Source: Nonomuraea ceibae
GTDB taxonomy: Bacteria; Actinomycetota; Actinomycetes; Streptosporangiales; Streptosporangiaceae
NCBI RefSeq assembly: GCF_019396325.1
Contig: NZ_JAHKRO010000003.1
Location: 167,990-231,989 of the forward strand
DNA: 64,000 bases
Direction: 5' to 3'
Part shown: positions 9,472 to 17,396 of the stretch, piece by piece
Layout: each line of letters begins with the position of its first letter
Numbering within the stretch: position 1 is the first letter of the stretch
Program-made: the position numbers and the translations under genes
The notes under the pieces: generated by a model
Seen by the model: only the letters and a program-made list of their open reading frames with translations
Databases searched by the model: none
Told to the model about the DNA's origin: nothing

Positions 9472-9532
9472 TTGTTCCTCCATTTTGGATAGTGCTACTA
9501 TCTAGCCAACAACTGGATAGTGTCACTATCCA
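9472..9532 (+). promoter_or_regulatory. doxX promoter with two operator palindromes
   Basis: Two related dyads precede the DoxX gene. The first, GATAGTgctACTATC, spans 9488-9502. The second, TGGATAGTGTCACTATCCA, spans 9514-9532 and is a perfect 19-bp palindrome. Their centres are 28 bp apart. A plausible promoter is TTGTTC at 9472 with TACTAT at 9496, so the first operator covers the -10 and the second covers the transcript start. The design implies tight repression. The best local candidate regulator is the MarR protein encoded at 10014-10451. Confidence 0.7.
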
Positions 9533-9547
9533 AAAGGAGGATCGATC

Positions 9548-10036
9548 ATGTTCATCGTCATCGGCGTCCTGGTCGGGGCGCTCCTGCTGTTCAGGTTGCT
9601 GGGTGCGCTCGGCGTCCGCCGCTTCGCCACCTGGAAGGTCAGCGCGGCGCACGGGCTCGCGGTCATGCTCGTCCTCACCGCCAGCGCCCACTTCGTCCCG
9701 GCGGGCGTCACGTTCATGCCCAACCACGCGTCGATGGTCGCCATGATGCCGCCGTTCGTCCCGTTCCCGAGCTTCATGGTGTACGCGACGGGCGTGCTGG
9801 AGCTGGCGGGCGCGGCCGGGCTCGTCCTCGGCGCCACCCGGCGGGCCGCGGGGCTCTGCCTGGCCCTGTTCTTCCTGCTGGTGCTGCCGGCCAACGTCTA
9901 CGCCGCCGTCGCCGACGTGCCGGACGCCTCGCCCCTGTGGTTGCGCGTGCCGGAGCAGGTGCTCTACATCGCGGTCGCGCTGTGGGCGGCCGACGCCCAT
10001 CGGCTCCCGGTGGTCAGCCGGCTGCGATCAGCTTGA
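9548..10036 (+). CDS. DoxX family membrane protein
   Basis: Small integral membrane protein of 162 residues with four predicted helices, the usual DoxX size. The first helix starts at the N-terminus (FIVIGVLVGALLLFRLLGALG); later ones include VLELAGAAGLVLGATRRAAG and LCLALFFLLVLPANVYAA, a typical DoxX end. AAAGGAGG lies about 8 bases before the ATG. DoxX-like proteins are linked in the literature to redox, thiosulfate or quinone processes, but no biochemical role can be assigned here. The gene is governed by the double operator just upstream. Its last 23 bases overlap the convergent MarR gene. Confidence 0.85.
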   Translation: MFIVIGVLVGALLLFRLLGALGVRRFATWKVSAAHGLAVMLVLTASAHFVPAGVTFMPNHASMVAMMPPFVPFPSFMVYATGVLELAGAAGLVLGATRRAAGLCLALFFLLVLPANVYAAVADVPDASPLWLRVPEQVLYIAVALWAADAHRLPVVSRLRSA

Positions 10037-10451
10037 TCAACTGCTCGCGGAACCAGTCGTAGTCGTCCAGGGCGCCCATCAGGTGCTCGGAGGCGCGTTC
10101 CTCGTGGCGGGCGGCGGCCAGTGCGCCGGCGCCCGCTTCGGTGATCCGGACGAGCATGCGGCGGCGGTCGCGGTCGTCGGGGTGGCGCTCGACATGGCCG
10201 GCCTGGCGCAGGTGCTCGACGGTGCGGCTCATCGTCTGGTCGGTCACCCGGCACAGCGCCGCGATCTCCCGCTGGGAGAGCGGGCCTGCCGCCAGGTGGT
10301 GCAGGGCGATCAGCCCGGCGTGGGTCAGGCCGTGCGCCTCCAGGAACGCGTGGAAGCGCCCCTCCACGACGCGGGCCGCCACCGACAGCAGGCGCCCGGT
10401 CGGCCAGGCGGCGATGTCGCCGCGGATCGCCTCTCCCTCGTCCACCGGCAC
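10014..10451 (-). CDS. MarR family transcriptional regulator
   Basis: DNA-binding regulator of 145 residues, a normal MarR length. The winged helix shows LSQREIAALCRVTDQTMSRTVEHL followed by GHVERHPDDRDRRRMLVRITEAG, the DxRxRR wing signature of the family. I chose the GTG at 10451 (VPVDEGEAIRG) because longer frames run into the divergent gene at 10470. The coding ends of this gene and DoxX overlap by 23 bp. It is the only regulator beside the doubled ATAGTG palindromes at 9488-9532, so it probably controls doxX, and it may also control the membrane protein at 10470, whose start is only 18 bp away. Confidence 0.9.
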   Translation of the reverse strand: MPVDEGEAIRGDIAAWPTGRLLSVAARVVEGRFHAFLEAHGLTHAGLIALHHLAAGPLSQREIAALCRVTDQTMSRTVEHLRQAGHVERHPDDRDRRRMLVRITEAGAGALAAARHEERASEHLMGALDDYDWFREQLIKLIAAG

Positions 10452-10469
10452 ATTGTCCCGTAGTTCATA

Positions 10470-11447
10470 ATGTTCAGCATGCTGAGCAATCGGGTCGTGC
10501 TCTGGGGAGTCGTGGCCAGCGCCGTGCTGACGGGCCTGATCTGGGTGGCGGGGCAGCGCCTCCAGGTCGAGCTGCTGCCCGACCAGGGCGCGGCCTGGTA
10601 CTACTGGAAGCTGCCCGAGCCGACCGTCTGGACCCGCCTGTCGGCCTGGCTCGGCTACGCCGGACACCAGCTCGCGCTCTGGGGCGTCATCTACTACGCG
10701 CAGACCCGCGTCCGCCGCTACACCTCCGGCCTCCACCGGGTCAACGTGGTGGCGCTCGCGGTCAACTTCGGCTTCATCGTGCTGCACCAGCTCCAGACCC
10801 AGGTGTTCTACGACGGCCTCGCCCAGGACGTGTCGATCTTCAGCTCGCAGGGCTCGGTGGTGCTGCTGCTCGTCGTGGTCCTGCTCATGGAGAACCGCCG
10901 CCGCGGCCTGTTCGCCGGCCGGCCCGCGCCCATCTCCGCCGGGGTCGTCGACTTCGCCCGCCGCTACCACGGCTACCTGTTCAGCTGGGCCGCCGTCTAC
11001 ACGTTCTGGTACCACCCGATGGAGACCACCAGCGGGCACCTGATCGGGTTCTTCTACATGTTCCTGCTGCTGCTCCAGGGCAGCCTCTTCCTGACCCGGG
11101 CCCACACGAACCGCTGGTGGACGCTCACCCTGGAGCTGCTGGTCGCCGCGCACGGCACGCTGGTCGCCGTCATGAGCACCGGGCCCGGCGGGCTGTGGCC
11201 GATGTTCCTGTTCGGCTTCCTCGGCGTGTTCGTCCTCACCCAGATGCACGGGCTCGGCCTCGGCGTCCCGGCCCGCTGGGCGCTCGCCGCCGGCTACGTG
11301 GCCGCCGTCGTGGCCGTCTACGCGGTGCGGGGCTGGGGCAGCCTCGACGAGGTGGTGCGCATCCCGGCCATCGAATACCTGCTCGTCGCGGTGCTCGCCG
11401 CCCTGCTCTGGGGCGGGATGCGGCTGGTCGCCGCCGTGCGCGGTTAG
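10470..11447 (+). CDS. Polytopic membrane protein of unknown function
   Basis: Protein of 325 residues (322 if the in-frame ATG at 10479 is used) with about eight to nine hydrophobic helices, for example VVLWGVVASAVLTGLIWVAG near the N-terminus and LLVAVLAALLWGGMRLVAA at the end. Histidines occur in or near membrane segments (GYAGHQLALWG, FWYHPMETTSGH), which could bind metal or heme, but no family is recognised. It is divergent from the MarR gene, with 18 bp between start codons, so the two promoters must lie inside each other's coding or leader DNA. The MmyB-type regulator follows 9 bp after the stop. Confidence 0.7.
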   Translation: MFSMLSNRVVLWGVVASAVLTGLIWVAGQRLQVELLPDQGAAWYYWKLPEPTVWTRLSAWLGYAGHQLALWGVIYYAQTRVRRYTSGLHRVNVVALAVNFGFIVLHQLQTQVFYDGLAQDVSIFSSQGSVVLLLVVVLLMENRRRGLFAGRPAPISAGVVDFARRYHGYLFSWAAVYTFWYHPMETTSGHLIGFFYMFLLLLQGSLFLTRAHTNRWWTLTLELLVAAHGTLVAVMSTGPGGLWPMFLFGFLGVFVLTQMHGLGLGVPARWALAAGYVAAVVAVYAVRGWGSLDEVVRIPAIEYLLVAVLAALLWGGMRLVAAVRG

Positions 11448-11456
11448 GGTTGAGGA

Positions 11457-12311
11457 ATGTCCCCTTTGCACTCCGCCGGTGAGCAGCGGCGGCGCGAGGA
11501 GCTGCGCGACTTCCTCAGGTCGCGGCGGGCCCGGCTGACCCCCGAGGAGGTCGGAATGCCCGGCGGCGGCCGGCGCCGGACCCCCGGACTGCGACGCGAG
11601 GAGGTCGCGGTGCTCGCCGGCGTCGGCGTGTCCTGGTACACGTGGTTGGAACAGGGGCGCGACATCCAGGTGTCCGGGGACGTGCTCGACGCCGTCAGCC
11701 GGGCGCTGCGGCTGGGCGCCATGGAACGCGAGCACCTCTACCTGCTGGCCGGGCTCAACCCGCCGCCCCGCGAGGCCGGCGACGACGGTCAGCCGCTGCG
11801 CGAGGAGCTGCTGCGGGTGCTGGAGGCGTGGTCGCCCCGGCCCGCGTACGTGCTCGACCGGCACTGGAACTTCGCCGCCGTCAACGACGCCGCGCGGGCC
11901 GTGTTCGGTTACGCGGACGAGGACCGCAACTGCCTGATCGCCTTCTTCACCAGCCCCCGCCACCGGGCGGCGTTCCGCGACTGGGCCGCCGGTGCGCCGG
12001 GCGTGGTGCGGCAGTTCCGGTGGGACATGGCCCGCTACCCGGACGATCCGGAGTTCGGCCGGCTGGCCGCCCACCTGTCGGAGTCCAGCCCCGAGTTCGC
12101 CGCGCTGTGGGCCGAGCACGAGGTCGGCGAGACCGCGCAGGGCGTCAAGGTGATCACCCACCCAGAGGTCGGCGAGCTGGTCTTCGAGTTCACCGGCGTC
12201 CCGGTGCCCGGCCGGCCCGACCACCGGCTGCTCCTGCACAACCCGCAGCCCGGCACCGGCACCGAGGAGAAGCTGACCCTGCTCGTCCGCCAGGTGCGGC
12301 TGGCCGGTTGA
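11457..12311 (+). CDS. XRE-family regulator with MmyB-type ligand-binding domain
   Basis: DNA-binding regulator of 284 residues. The N-terminal helix-turn-helix (about residues 12-85) contains the family signature RRTPGLRREEVAVLAGVGVSWYTWLEQGRDIQVS. The C-terminal half (about 100-270) is the PAS-like MmyB domain, with WSPRPAYVLDRHWNFAAVNDAA and the later RFRWDMARYPDDPEF-type region. Proteins of this class often sit beside short-chain dehydrogenases, and one follows here at 12379. The ligand is unknown; crystal work on the family suggests fatty-acid-like molecules. AGGA lies directly before the ATG. Confidence 0.92.
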   Translation: MSPLHSAGEQRRREELRDFLRSRRARLTPEEVGMPGGGRRRTPGLRREEVAVLAGVGVSWYTWLEQGRDIQVSGDVLDAVSRALRLGAMEREHLYLLAGLNPPPREAGDDGQPLREELLRVLEAWSPRPAYVLDRHWNFAAVNDAARAVFGYADEDRNCLIAFFTSPRHRAAFRDWAAGAPGVVRQFRWDMARYPDDPEFGRLAAHLSESSPEFAALWAEHEVGETAQGVKVITHPEVGELVFEFTGVPVPGRPDHRLLLHNPQPGTGTEEKLTLLVRQVRLAG

Positions 12312-12378
12312 CTGGTGGTGCCAGACCTAGGCTGAGCCGCGTCTGGATGGGTCCGCCGGGCCGCCCGACAATCGAGCC

Positions 12379-13125
12379 ATGACACGATTTGACGGCAAGG
12401 TCGCGCTGGTCACGGGCGCGACGAGCGGCATGGGACTGGCGACGGCGAAGCGGCTCCTGGACGAGGGGGCGAGCGTGGTCGTCACCGGCCGCGACGACGA
12501 CAGGCTGGCACAGGCGGTCAAGGAGCTCGACGGCGGCGACCGGGTGCTCGCGGTACGCGGCGACGTGGCGAGCGCGGGAGACCGTGACGAGCTGATGCGC
12601 CGGATCGCCGAGCGGTTCGGGCGGCTGGACGTGGTGGTGGCCAACGCGGGCGTCGGCATCTTCGCCCCCAGCGCCGACCTCACCGAGGCGGACTTCGACA
12701 CCTCCGTGGACGTCAACTTCAAGGGCGTGTTCTTCACCGTGCAGAAGGCGTTGCCGCTGATGGGCGCGGGCGCCTCCGTGGTGATCAACGCTTCCTGGAC
12801 CCTCCATCGCGGGCTGGCGATCGCGTCCGTCTACTCGGCCACCAAGGCCGCCGTGCACAACCTGGCCCGCACCCTCGCGGCCGACCTCGGCGGGCGCGGC
12901 ATCCGCGTCAACTCGGTCAGCCCCGGATACATCGACACGCCCATGTTCCGGGGCGCCATGGACGACGACGCCGCCGCGGCGGCCACGGCCCAGGTGGCGC
13001 TCGGGCGGCTGGGGCGCTCGGAGGACGTGGCGGCGGCCGTGGCGTTCCTGGCCTCCGACGACGCCTCGTACATCACCGGCCAGGACCTCGTCGTGGACGG
13101 CGGGCTTGTCGGGGTCGCGGGGTAA
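12379..13125 (+). CDS. Short-chain dehydrogenase/reductase
   Basis: Classical SDR oxidoreductase of 248 residues. The cofactor loop TGATSGMG is at residues 12-19, NAGVG follows beta-4, and the catalytic residues are Ser139, Tyr152 and Lys156 (YSATK). The C-terminus, ITGQDLVVDGGLVG, is the usual SDR end. An arginine after beta-2 (VTGRDDDR) suggests NADP(H). Substrate unknown. It lies 67 bp downstream of the MmyB-type regulator in the same direction, which fits the recurrent pairing of these families and suggests that the regulator controls it. Confidence 0.93.
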   Translation: MTRFDGKVALVTGATSGMGLATAKRLLDEGASVVVTGRDDDRLAQAVKELDGGDRVLAVRGDVASAGDRDELMRRIAERFGRLDVVVANAGVGIFAPSADLTEADFDTSVDVNFKGVFFTVQKALPLMGAGASVVINASWTLHRGLAIASVYSATKAAVHNLARTLAADLGGRGIRVNSVSPGYIDTPMFRGAMDDDAAAAATAQVALGRLGRSEDVAAAVAFLASDDASYITGQDLVVDGGLVGVAG

Positions 13126-13136
13126 GTTCTGGGGGC

Positions 13137-14447
13137 ATGACTCGAAGATCACGATTATGGTGGTCGGCCGCGCTGACGGCGACGGCGGCGGGGGTCGCCT
13201 ACCTGCTGTCGCTGACCGGGGAGACCTTGGCGTTCGGGTACTTCTCCAGCGGGTTCTGCCCCGGCGCCGACCTGCGCTGGGAGGTCCCGGACAGGGTGTG
13301 GCCGCTGGTGGAACGGGTGCCGCTGCTCTGGTACAACGCGGCGCCGCTGATCGTGGCGGCCTTCGGGGCGCACTGGCTGACGACCCGGCTGGGGCGGCCC
13401 CGGATCGGGCGGGTGCTGGCCCGGGTGACCGCGGTGGTGACCCTGCTCCTGTACGGCCACGGCCTGATCGCGTTCGGTGTGGACATGGCGATCGACCGGC
13501 AGTGCCTGGAGATGTGGGGCGGCGTCGAGGGAGCGCGCTTCTTCCTCCGGAACGACGTCGCGCCCACGATCGCCGCCCTCTGCGTGCTGGTCGCCGCGCG
13601 CGGTCCCAGGCTCCGGACGCGCCGGATGGTGCGTTCGCGGTGGTTCCGGCGGGGTGTGGCGGGAGCGACGGCCCTGGGGGCGCTGGCGTTCCTCCCCGCC
13701 GCCGACCTGACCCCGGGGCCCATCACGACCGGCGGCTGCGAGTCCGGCACGGGCGCCTACCTCTGCGAGCTGCGCCAGAACGGCAGGTTCACCAAGGTGG
13801 GCGACCACCTCGCCCTCGCCTATGGGCGGCAGCGGTGCGCGGCCTTCCGCGGCGAGCCCACGGAGGCGTACGCCATCGCCCCGATCTGCCCGCCGGCGGC
13901 CGACGTGCTGCGGCGTGCCCAGGCCGCCGACCAGGCCGCCTGGGAGGCGGAGGAGGCCGCCGAACAGGCCGTGTGCGACCGCGCCAGGCACCGGCCGAGG
14001 ATCAGGCCGGTACGCGTGGCCCACGACCGCATGCTGACCGACTACGGCGTGATGGAGGCCGTCGAGACCGAGGACGCGCTGGACGACGACCTGCTGAACA
14101 GGGCCCAGGACGACGGGCTCGTGGCCGCCCGGCGCGGCCACCTGCTGATCACCACCCACTCCGACTACACCAACTGCCTGACCGGTGAGGCGTACGACCG
14201 CCGGCCGCCGGTCGAGACCAAGGGCTGGGACCGGGTCGTGGAGCTGGGCTATGAGAGCCCGACCGGGGTGCTGGAGCTGGTGGAGGCCATGTCCGGGGAG
14301 GGGCTGCCGAACCTGGCCGTCCGGGGCGCGGGCCGCTACCGGGTCCGGGTGCACTACCGCGAGCCCGACTGGGAGGCGTGGACCCCGCAGCACGTCCTCG
14401 TCATGGTCTATCCCGGCAGGAGCGAGCGTGTGATCGACTATCGGTGA
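13137..14447 (+). CDS. Hypothetical membrane protein
   Basis: Protein of 436 residues that I do not recognise. The N-terminal 200 residues hold about five hydrophobic helices (for example LWWSAALTATAAGVAYLLSL, VLARVTAVVTLLLYGHGLIAFG, GVAGATALGALAFLPAADL). The C-terminal 230 residues are soluble, probably outside the membrane, with several cysteines (GGCESG, LCELRQ, APICPP, NCLTG) that could form disulfides. An acidic helical stretch (AADQAAWEAEEAAEQAVCDRA) lies in the middle. The last 10 bases overlap the convergent methyltransferase gene. No functional clue from the neighbours. Confidence 0.7.
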   Translation: MTRRSRLWWSAALTATAAGVAYLLSLTGETLAFGYFSSGFCPGADLRWEVPDRVWPLVERVPLLWYNAAPLIVAAFGAHWLTTRLGRPRIGRVLARVTAVVTLLLYGHGLIAFGVDMAIDRQCLEMWGGVEGARFFLRNDVAPTIAALCVLVAARGPRLRTRRMVRSRWFRRGVAGATALGALAFLPAADLTPGPITTGGCESGTGAYLCELRQNGRFTKVGDHLALAYGRQRCAAFRGEPTEAYAIAPICPPAADVLRRAQAADQAAWEAEEAAEQAVCDRARHRPRIRPVRVAHDRMLTDYGVMEAVETEDALDDDLLNRAQDDGLVAARRGHLLITTHSDYTNCLTGEAYDRRPPVETKGWDRVVELGYESPTGVLELVEAMSGEGLPNLAVRGAGRYRVRVHYREPDWEAWTPQHVLVMVYPGRSERVIDYR

Positions 14448-15031
14448 GCGACGAAGACCGTGAGGCCGGACAGCTCCTCCCGGTCCACCCGGTGGAACAC
14501 GTCGCCGAGCGCGGCCCGTACCCGCTCCAGGCCGGCGTCGGACATGCGCAGGCCGCGCGCCACCCGGGACGGCGCGGAGCCGCCGTGCCAGGCGATCAGC
14601 GCCCGGCCGCCCGGCCGGGTGACGCGGTGCAACTCGCGCACGGCCGGGGCGAGCTCCGGCCAGATCGCCACGGTGTTGACCGAGACCACCCGGTCGAACG
14701 CCCGGTCGGGGAAGCCGGTGTCGGAGGCGGTGCCGAGCCGCAGGTCGGCGGCGGGCGCGCGGCGGGCGGCGAGCAGGCGCATGTCGGGTGACGGGTCGAC
14801 GCCGCACACCCGCGCGCCCGTCGCGCAGAGCAGGCGGGCCAGCCCGCCCGCGCCGTAGCCGATCTCCAGGACCCGCTGCCCGGGCCCGGCGGCGACCAGG
14901 GGCAGGATCTCCTTCTGGTGCCGATTCGTCCAGAGCATGAACCGGCCCGCCATCCGGCCCACCCACCCCACCGGGTGTGTGAAGGGCGAGTCGTAGGAAC
15001 GGCCGTCGATCCAGGATGTCGTGGTTGGCAT
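14438..15031 (-). CDS. Class I SAM-dependent methyltransferase
   Basis: Small methyltransferase of about 197 residues. Motif I is VLEIGYGAGGLARLL, followed by the acidic VCGVDPSPDM, a post-I region DTGFPDRAFDRVVSVNTVAIWP and VTRPGGRALIAWHG, the order of the Methyltransf_11 fold. I prefer the ATG at 15031 over an upstream one at 15052 because the latter lies inside the dyad at 15048-15063, which looks like the operator shared with the divergent MerR gene. There is no clear ribosome site, so the transcript may be leaderless. Substrate unknown. Confidence 0.88.
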   Translation of the reverse strand: MPTTTSWIDGRSYDSPFTHPVGWVGRMAGRFMLWTNRHQKEILPLVAAGPGQRVLEIGYGAGGLARLLCATGARVCGVDPSPDMRLLAARRAPAADLRLGTASDTGFPDRAFDRVVSVNTVAIWPELAPAVRELHRVTRPGGRALIAWHGGSAPSRVARGLRMSDAGLERVRAALGDVFHRVDREELSGLTVFVAHR

Positions 15032-15047
15032 GAATTCAGCCAAGCGG

Positions 15048-15063
15048 TTCAAGCCGGGTTGAA
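15048..15063. promoter_or_regulatory. MerR-type operator in divergent promoter
   Basis: TTCAAGCCGGGTTGAA is a perfect dyad with 5-bp arms around GCCGGG. It lies only 5 bases before the MerR start and 16 bases before the preferred methyltransferase start. Its position fits autoregulation plus control of the methyltransferase, the usual arrangement for MerR proteins. Confidence 0.55.
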
Positions 15064-15068
15064 GTCAA

Positions 15069-15554
15069 ATGGGAGACATGGACCTGATCCCGATCGGTGA
15101 GGCGGCCCGGCGGCTCGGCCTGAACGCCTCCGCGCTGCGCTACTACGACGAACGCGGGCTGGTGCGGCCGGTGGGCCGCAGGCAGGGCAGGCGTGTCTAC
15201 GGCGTCGAGGAGCTGCGCCGGCTGGCCTTCCTGCGCACGGCGCAGCTCCTCGGCATCCCGCTCGACACGGCGGGCGCGGTGCTGGACGCGCCGGGAGCGC
15301 GCTGGCGGGAGGAGGTCACCGGCACGCTGGCGGCGCTGGACGCGCTCGTCTCCCGCGCCCGGACCGCCCAGGAGGTGCTGCGGCACGCCCTCGACTGCCC
15401 CACCAAGCATCCGGTGCGTGAGTGCGGCTTCCTGATGGGCGAGCTCGACCGGCTGCTCGACGGCGTGTCCCCGCAGCAGCTCGCCGCCGAGCACGGCCTG
15501 CGGGGCGCGGGCGGCCCGCCCGGTTTAGCCGCCGAGCCCTCCGGGCAGCCCTGA
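15069..15554 (+). CDS. MerR family transcriptional regulator
   Basis: Regulator of 161 residues. The N-terminal MerR helix-turn-helix and wing read IGEAARRLGLNASALRYYDERGLVRPVGRRQGRRVYGVEELRRLAFL, followed by the dimerising helix. The C-terminal part contains CPTKHPVRECGFL; its two cysteines and a histidine resemble effector sites that bind metals or sense redox state, but the ligand is unknown. Start is either the ATG at 15069 or the one at 15078; neither has a well-placed ribosome site. It is divergent from the methyltransferase across the dyad at 15048. Confidence 0.92.
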   Translation: MGDMDLIPIGEAARRLGLNASALRYYDERGLVRPVGRRQGRRVYGVEELRRLAFLRTAQLLGIPLDTAGAVLDAPGARWREEVTGTLAALDALVSRARTAQEVLRHALDCPTKHPVRECGFLMGELDRLLDGVSPQQLAAEHGLRGAGGPPGLAAEPSGQP

Positions 15555-15592
15555 CCTGCCGACTCGGGAGCCGCGGCGGGGATGAGGGGACG

Positions 15593-17386
15593 ATGAGCGA
15601 CTGTCCGCCGATCGGCGCGTACGCCTTCCTGTCCGACTGCCACACCGGCGCCCTCGTCGGCCCGGACGGCGCCGTCGAATGGATGTGCGCGCCGCGCTTC
15701 GACGCGCCCAGCCTGTTCGCCAGGCTGCTCGACCGGCGCGGCGGCGGCGCGTGGGAGCTGACCGTCGACGGCGCCTCGGTGCGCGAGCGCCGCTACCTGG
15801 ACGAGACGCTGGTGCTGCGGACCCGCTGGGAGGGCCCCGACGGCGTCGTGGCCGTGCACGACTTCCTCGCCACCACCGGCGACGGCGGCCTCGAACCCGT
15901 CCACCGGCTGGTCCGGCTCGCCACCTGCGAGCGCGGCCGGGCGCTCGTCCGCTCCCGCGTGCTGGCCAGGCCCGGCTACGCCACCCGCGACGCCCGCTGG
16001 ACCCGGCGCGACGACACGCTCGTGGAGGACGACGGGGCGGTCCTCACCGGCCCGCCGGAGGCGTCGCTGCGCGAGGGCGAGTCCGTGGCGTTCACGCTCG
16101 CCTACACCGGCGAGCGCGCCCCCGCCGACGCCCACGCGCTCCTCGACGAGACCGTACGGTCGTGGCGGTCCTGGTCGGCCCGGTCCGGCTACTCCGGCGT
16201 CGGCGCGGCCGAGGTGCGGCAGAGCGCGGTGGTGCTGCGCGGCCTGCTGTACGACGAGACCGGGGCGCTGCTGGCCGCCCCCACCACGTCGCTGCCCGAA
16301 TGGCCGGGCGGCCCGCGCAACTGGGACTACCGCTACGCCTGGCAGCGCGACTGCGCGCTCACCGTCCTCGCGCTGCTGCGCCTGGACCACCGCGAGGAGG
16401 CGGGCCGCTACCTGCGGTTCGTGCTCGACCGGTGCGCGAGCTGCCACGACCGGCTGCCGCCCATGTTCGCCGTCGACGGGGGCGAGGTCGCCCGGGAGAC
16501 GACGCTCGGCCACCTCGACGGCTACGCCGGGTCGCGGCCCGTCCGCGTCGGGAACGACGGCTTCCACCAGCACCAGCTCGACGGCTACGGCCACGTGCTC
16601 GACGCCGCCCTCGCCTACCACGACGTCACCGGCGACCTCACCGGCGACGAGCTGGACAGCCTGTGGCGGCTCGTCGACCAGTGCGCGGCCCGCTGGCGCG
16701 AACCCGGCGACGGCCCCTGGGAGGTGCGCCACAACCCGCGCCACTGGACCTACACCACCCTGTACGCCTGGGTGTGCTTCGACCGCGCCGTCAGGCTGGC
16801 CGAGGCCACGGGCTCGACCGGCGCCCCGATCGACGCGTGGCGGCGCGAGCGCGACGCCGCCCGCGACGAGATCCTCACGCGCGGCTTCGACCGGGAGATC
16901 GGCGCGTTCACGCAGTCGTACGGCTCGCCCGACGCCGACGCGTCGCTGCTGCGGGTGCCGCTCGTCGGCTTCCTCGACTGCCGCGACCCGCGCGTGCTCG
17001 GCACCCTCGACCACATCCAGGCCCGGCTCGGCGAAGGGGGCGCCCTGGTCCACCGCTACGACCCGGACGCCACCGGCGACGGCGTCGACGGGCCGGAGGG
17101 GGCGTTCCTGATGTGCTCGTTCGAGATGGTGTCGGCGCTCGTGCTGGCGGGCCGTACCGCCGAGGCGCGCGACCGCTTCGAGACGCTGTGCGCCCGCGCC
17201 CGCCCGCTCGGCCTGTTCGCCGAGGAGATGGCCGCCGACGGCGCCATGCTCGGCAACTATCCGCAGGCGTTCACCCACCTGGCCCTCATCGAGGCCGCCC
17301 TGAACCTCGACGCCGCCGGCCACACCGACGCCCTGCACGACTGGGCCTCCCAGGCGCGCGACAAGGTTGTCGGTCGCCGCGCCTAG
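15593..17386 (+). CDS. GH15 family glycoside hydrolase (glucoamylase/trehalase type)
   Basis: Inverting enzyme of 597 residues in the bacterial GH15 group, which includes glucoamylases and actinobacterial trehalases. The N-terminal beta-sandwich begins with the family-typical IGAYAFLSDCHTGALVGPDGAVEWMCAPRFDAPSLFARLLD. The (alpha/alpha)6 barrel shows NWDYRYAWQRDCALT, then GNDGFHQHQLDGYGHVLDA. The glutamate of WEVRHNPRHW is the expected general acid and that of GPEGAFLMCSFEM the expected base. No signal peptide, so it is cytoplasmic and probably acts on alpha-glucans or trehalose. GAGGGGA precedes the ATG. Substrate cannot be settled by eye. Confidence 0.92.
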   Translation: MSDCPPIGAYAFLSDCHTGALVGPDGAVEWMCAPRFDAPSLFARLLDRRGGGAWELTVDGASVRERRYLDETLVLRTRWEGPDGVVAVHDFLATTGDGGLEPVHRLVRLATCERGRALVRSRVLARPGYATRDARWTRRDDTLVEDDGAVLTGPPEASLREGESVAFTLAYTGERAPADAHALLDETVRSWRSWSARSGYSGVGAAEVRQSAVVLRGLLYDETGALLAAPTTSLPEWPGGPRNWDYRYAWQRDCALTVLALLRLDHREEAGRYLRFVLDRCASCHDRLPPMFAVDGGEVARETTLGHLDGYAGSRPVRVGNDGFHQHQLDGYGHVLDAALAYHDVTGDLTGDELDSLWRLVDQCAARWREPGDGPWEVRHNPRHWTYTTLYAWVCFDRAVRLAEATGSTGAPIDAWRRERDAARDEILTRGFDREIGAFTQSYGSPDADASLLRVPLVGFLDCRDPRVLGTLDHIQARLGEGGALVHRYDPDATGDGVDGPEGAFLMCSFEMVSALVLAGRTAEARDRFETLCARARPLGLFAEEMAADGAMLGNYPQAFTHLALIEAALNLDAAGHTDALHDWASQARDKVVGRRA

Positions 17387-17396
17387 TGTGCCCGGC

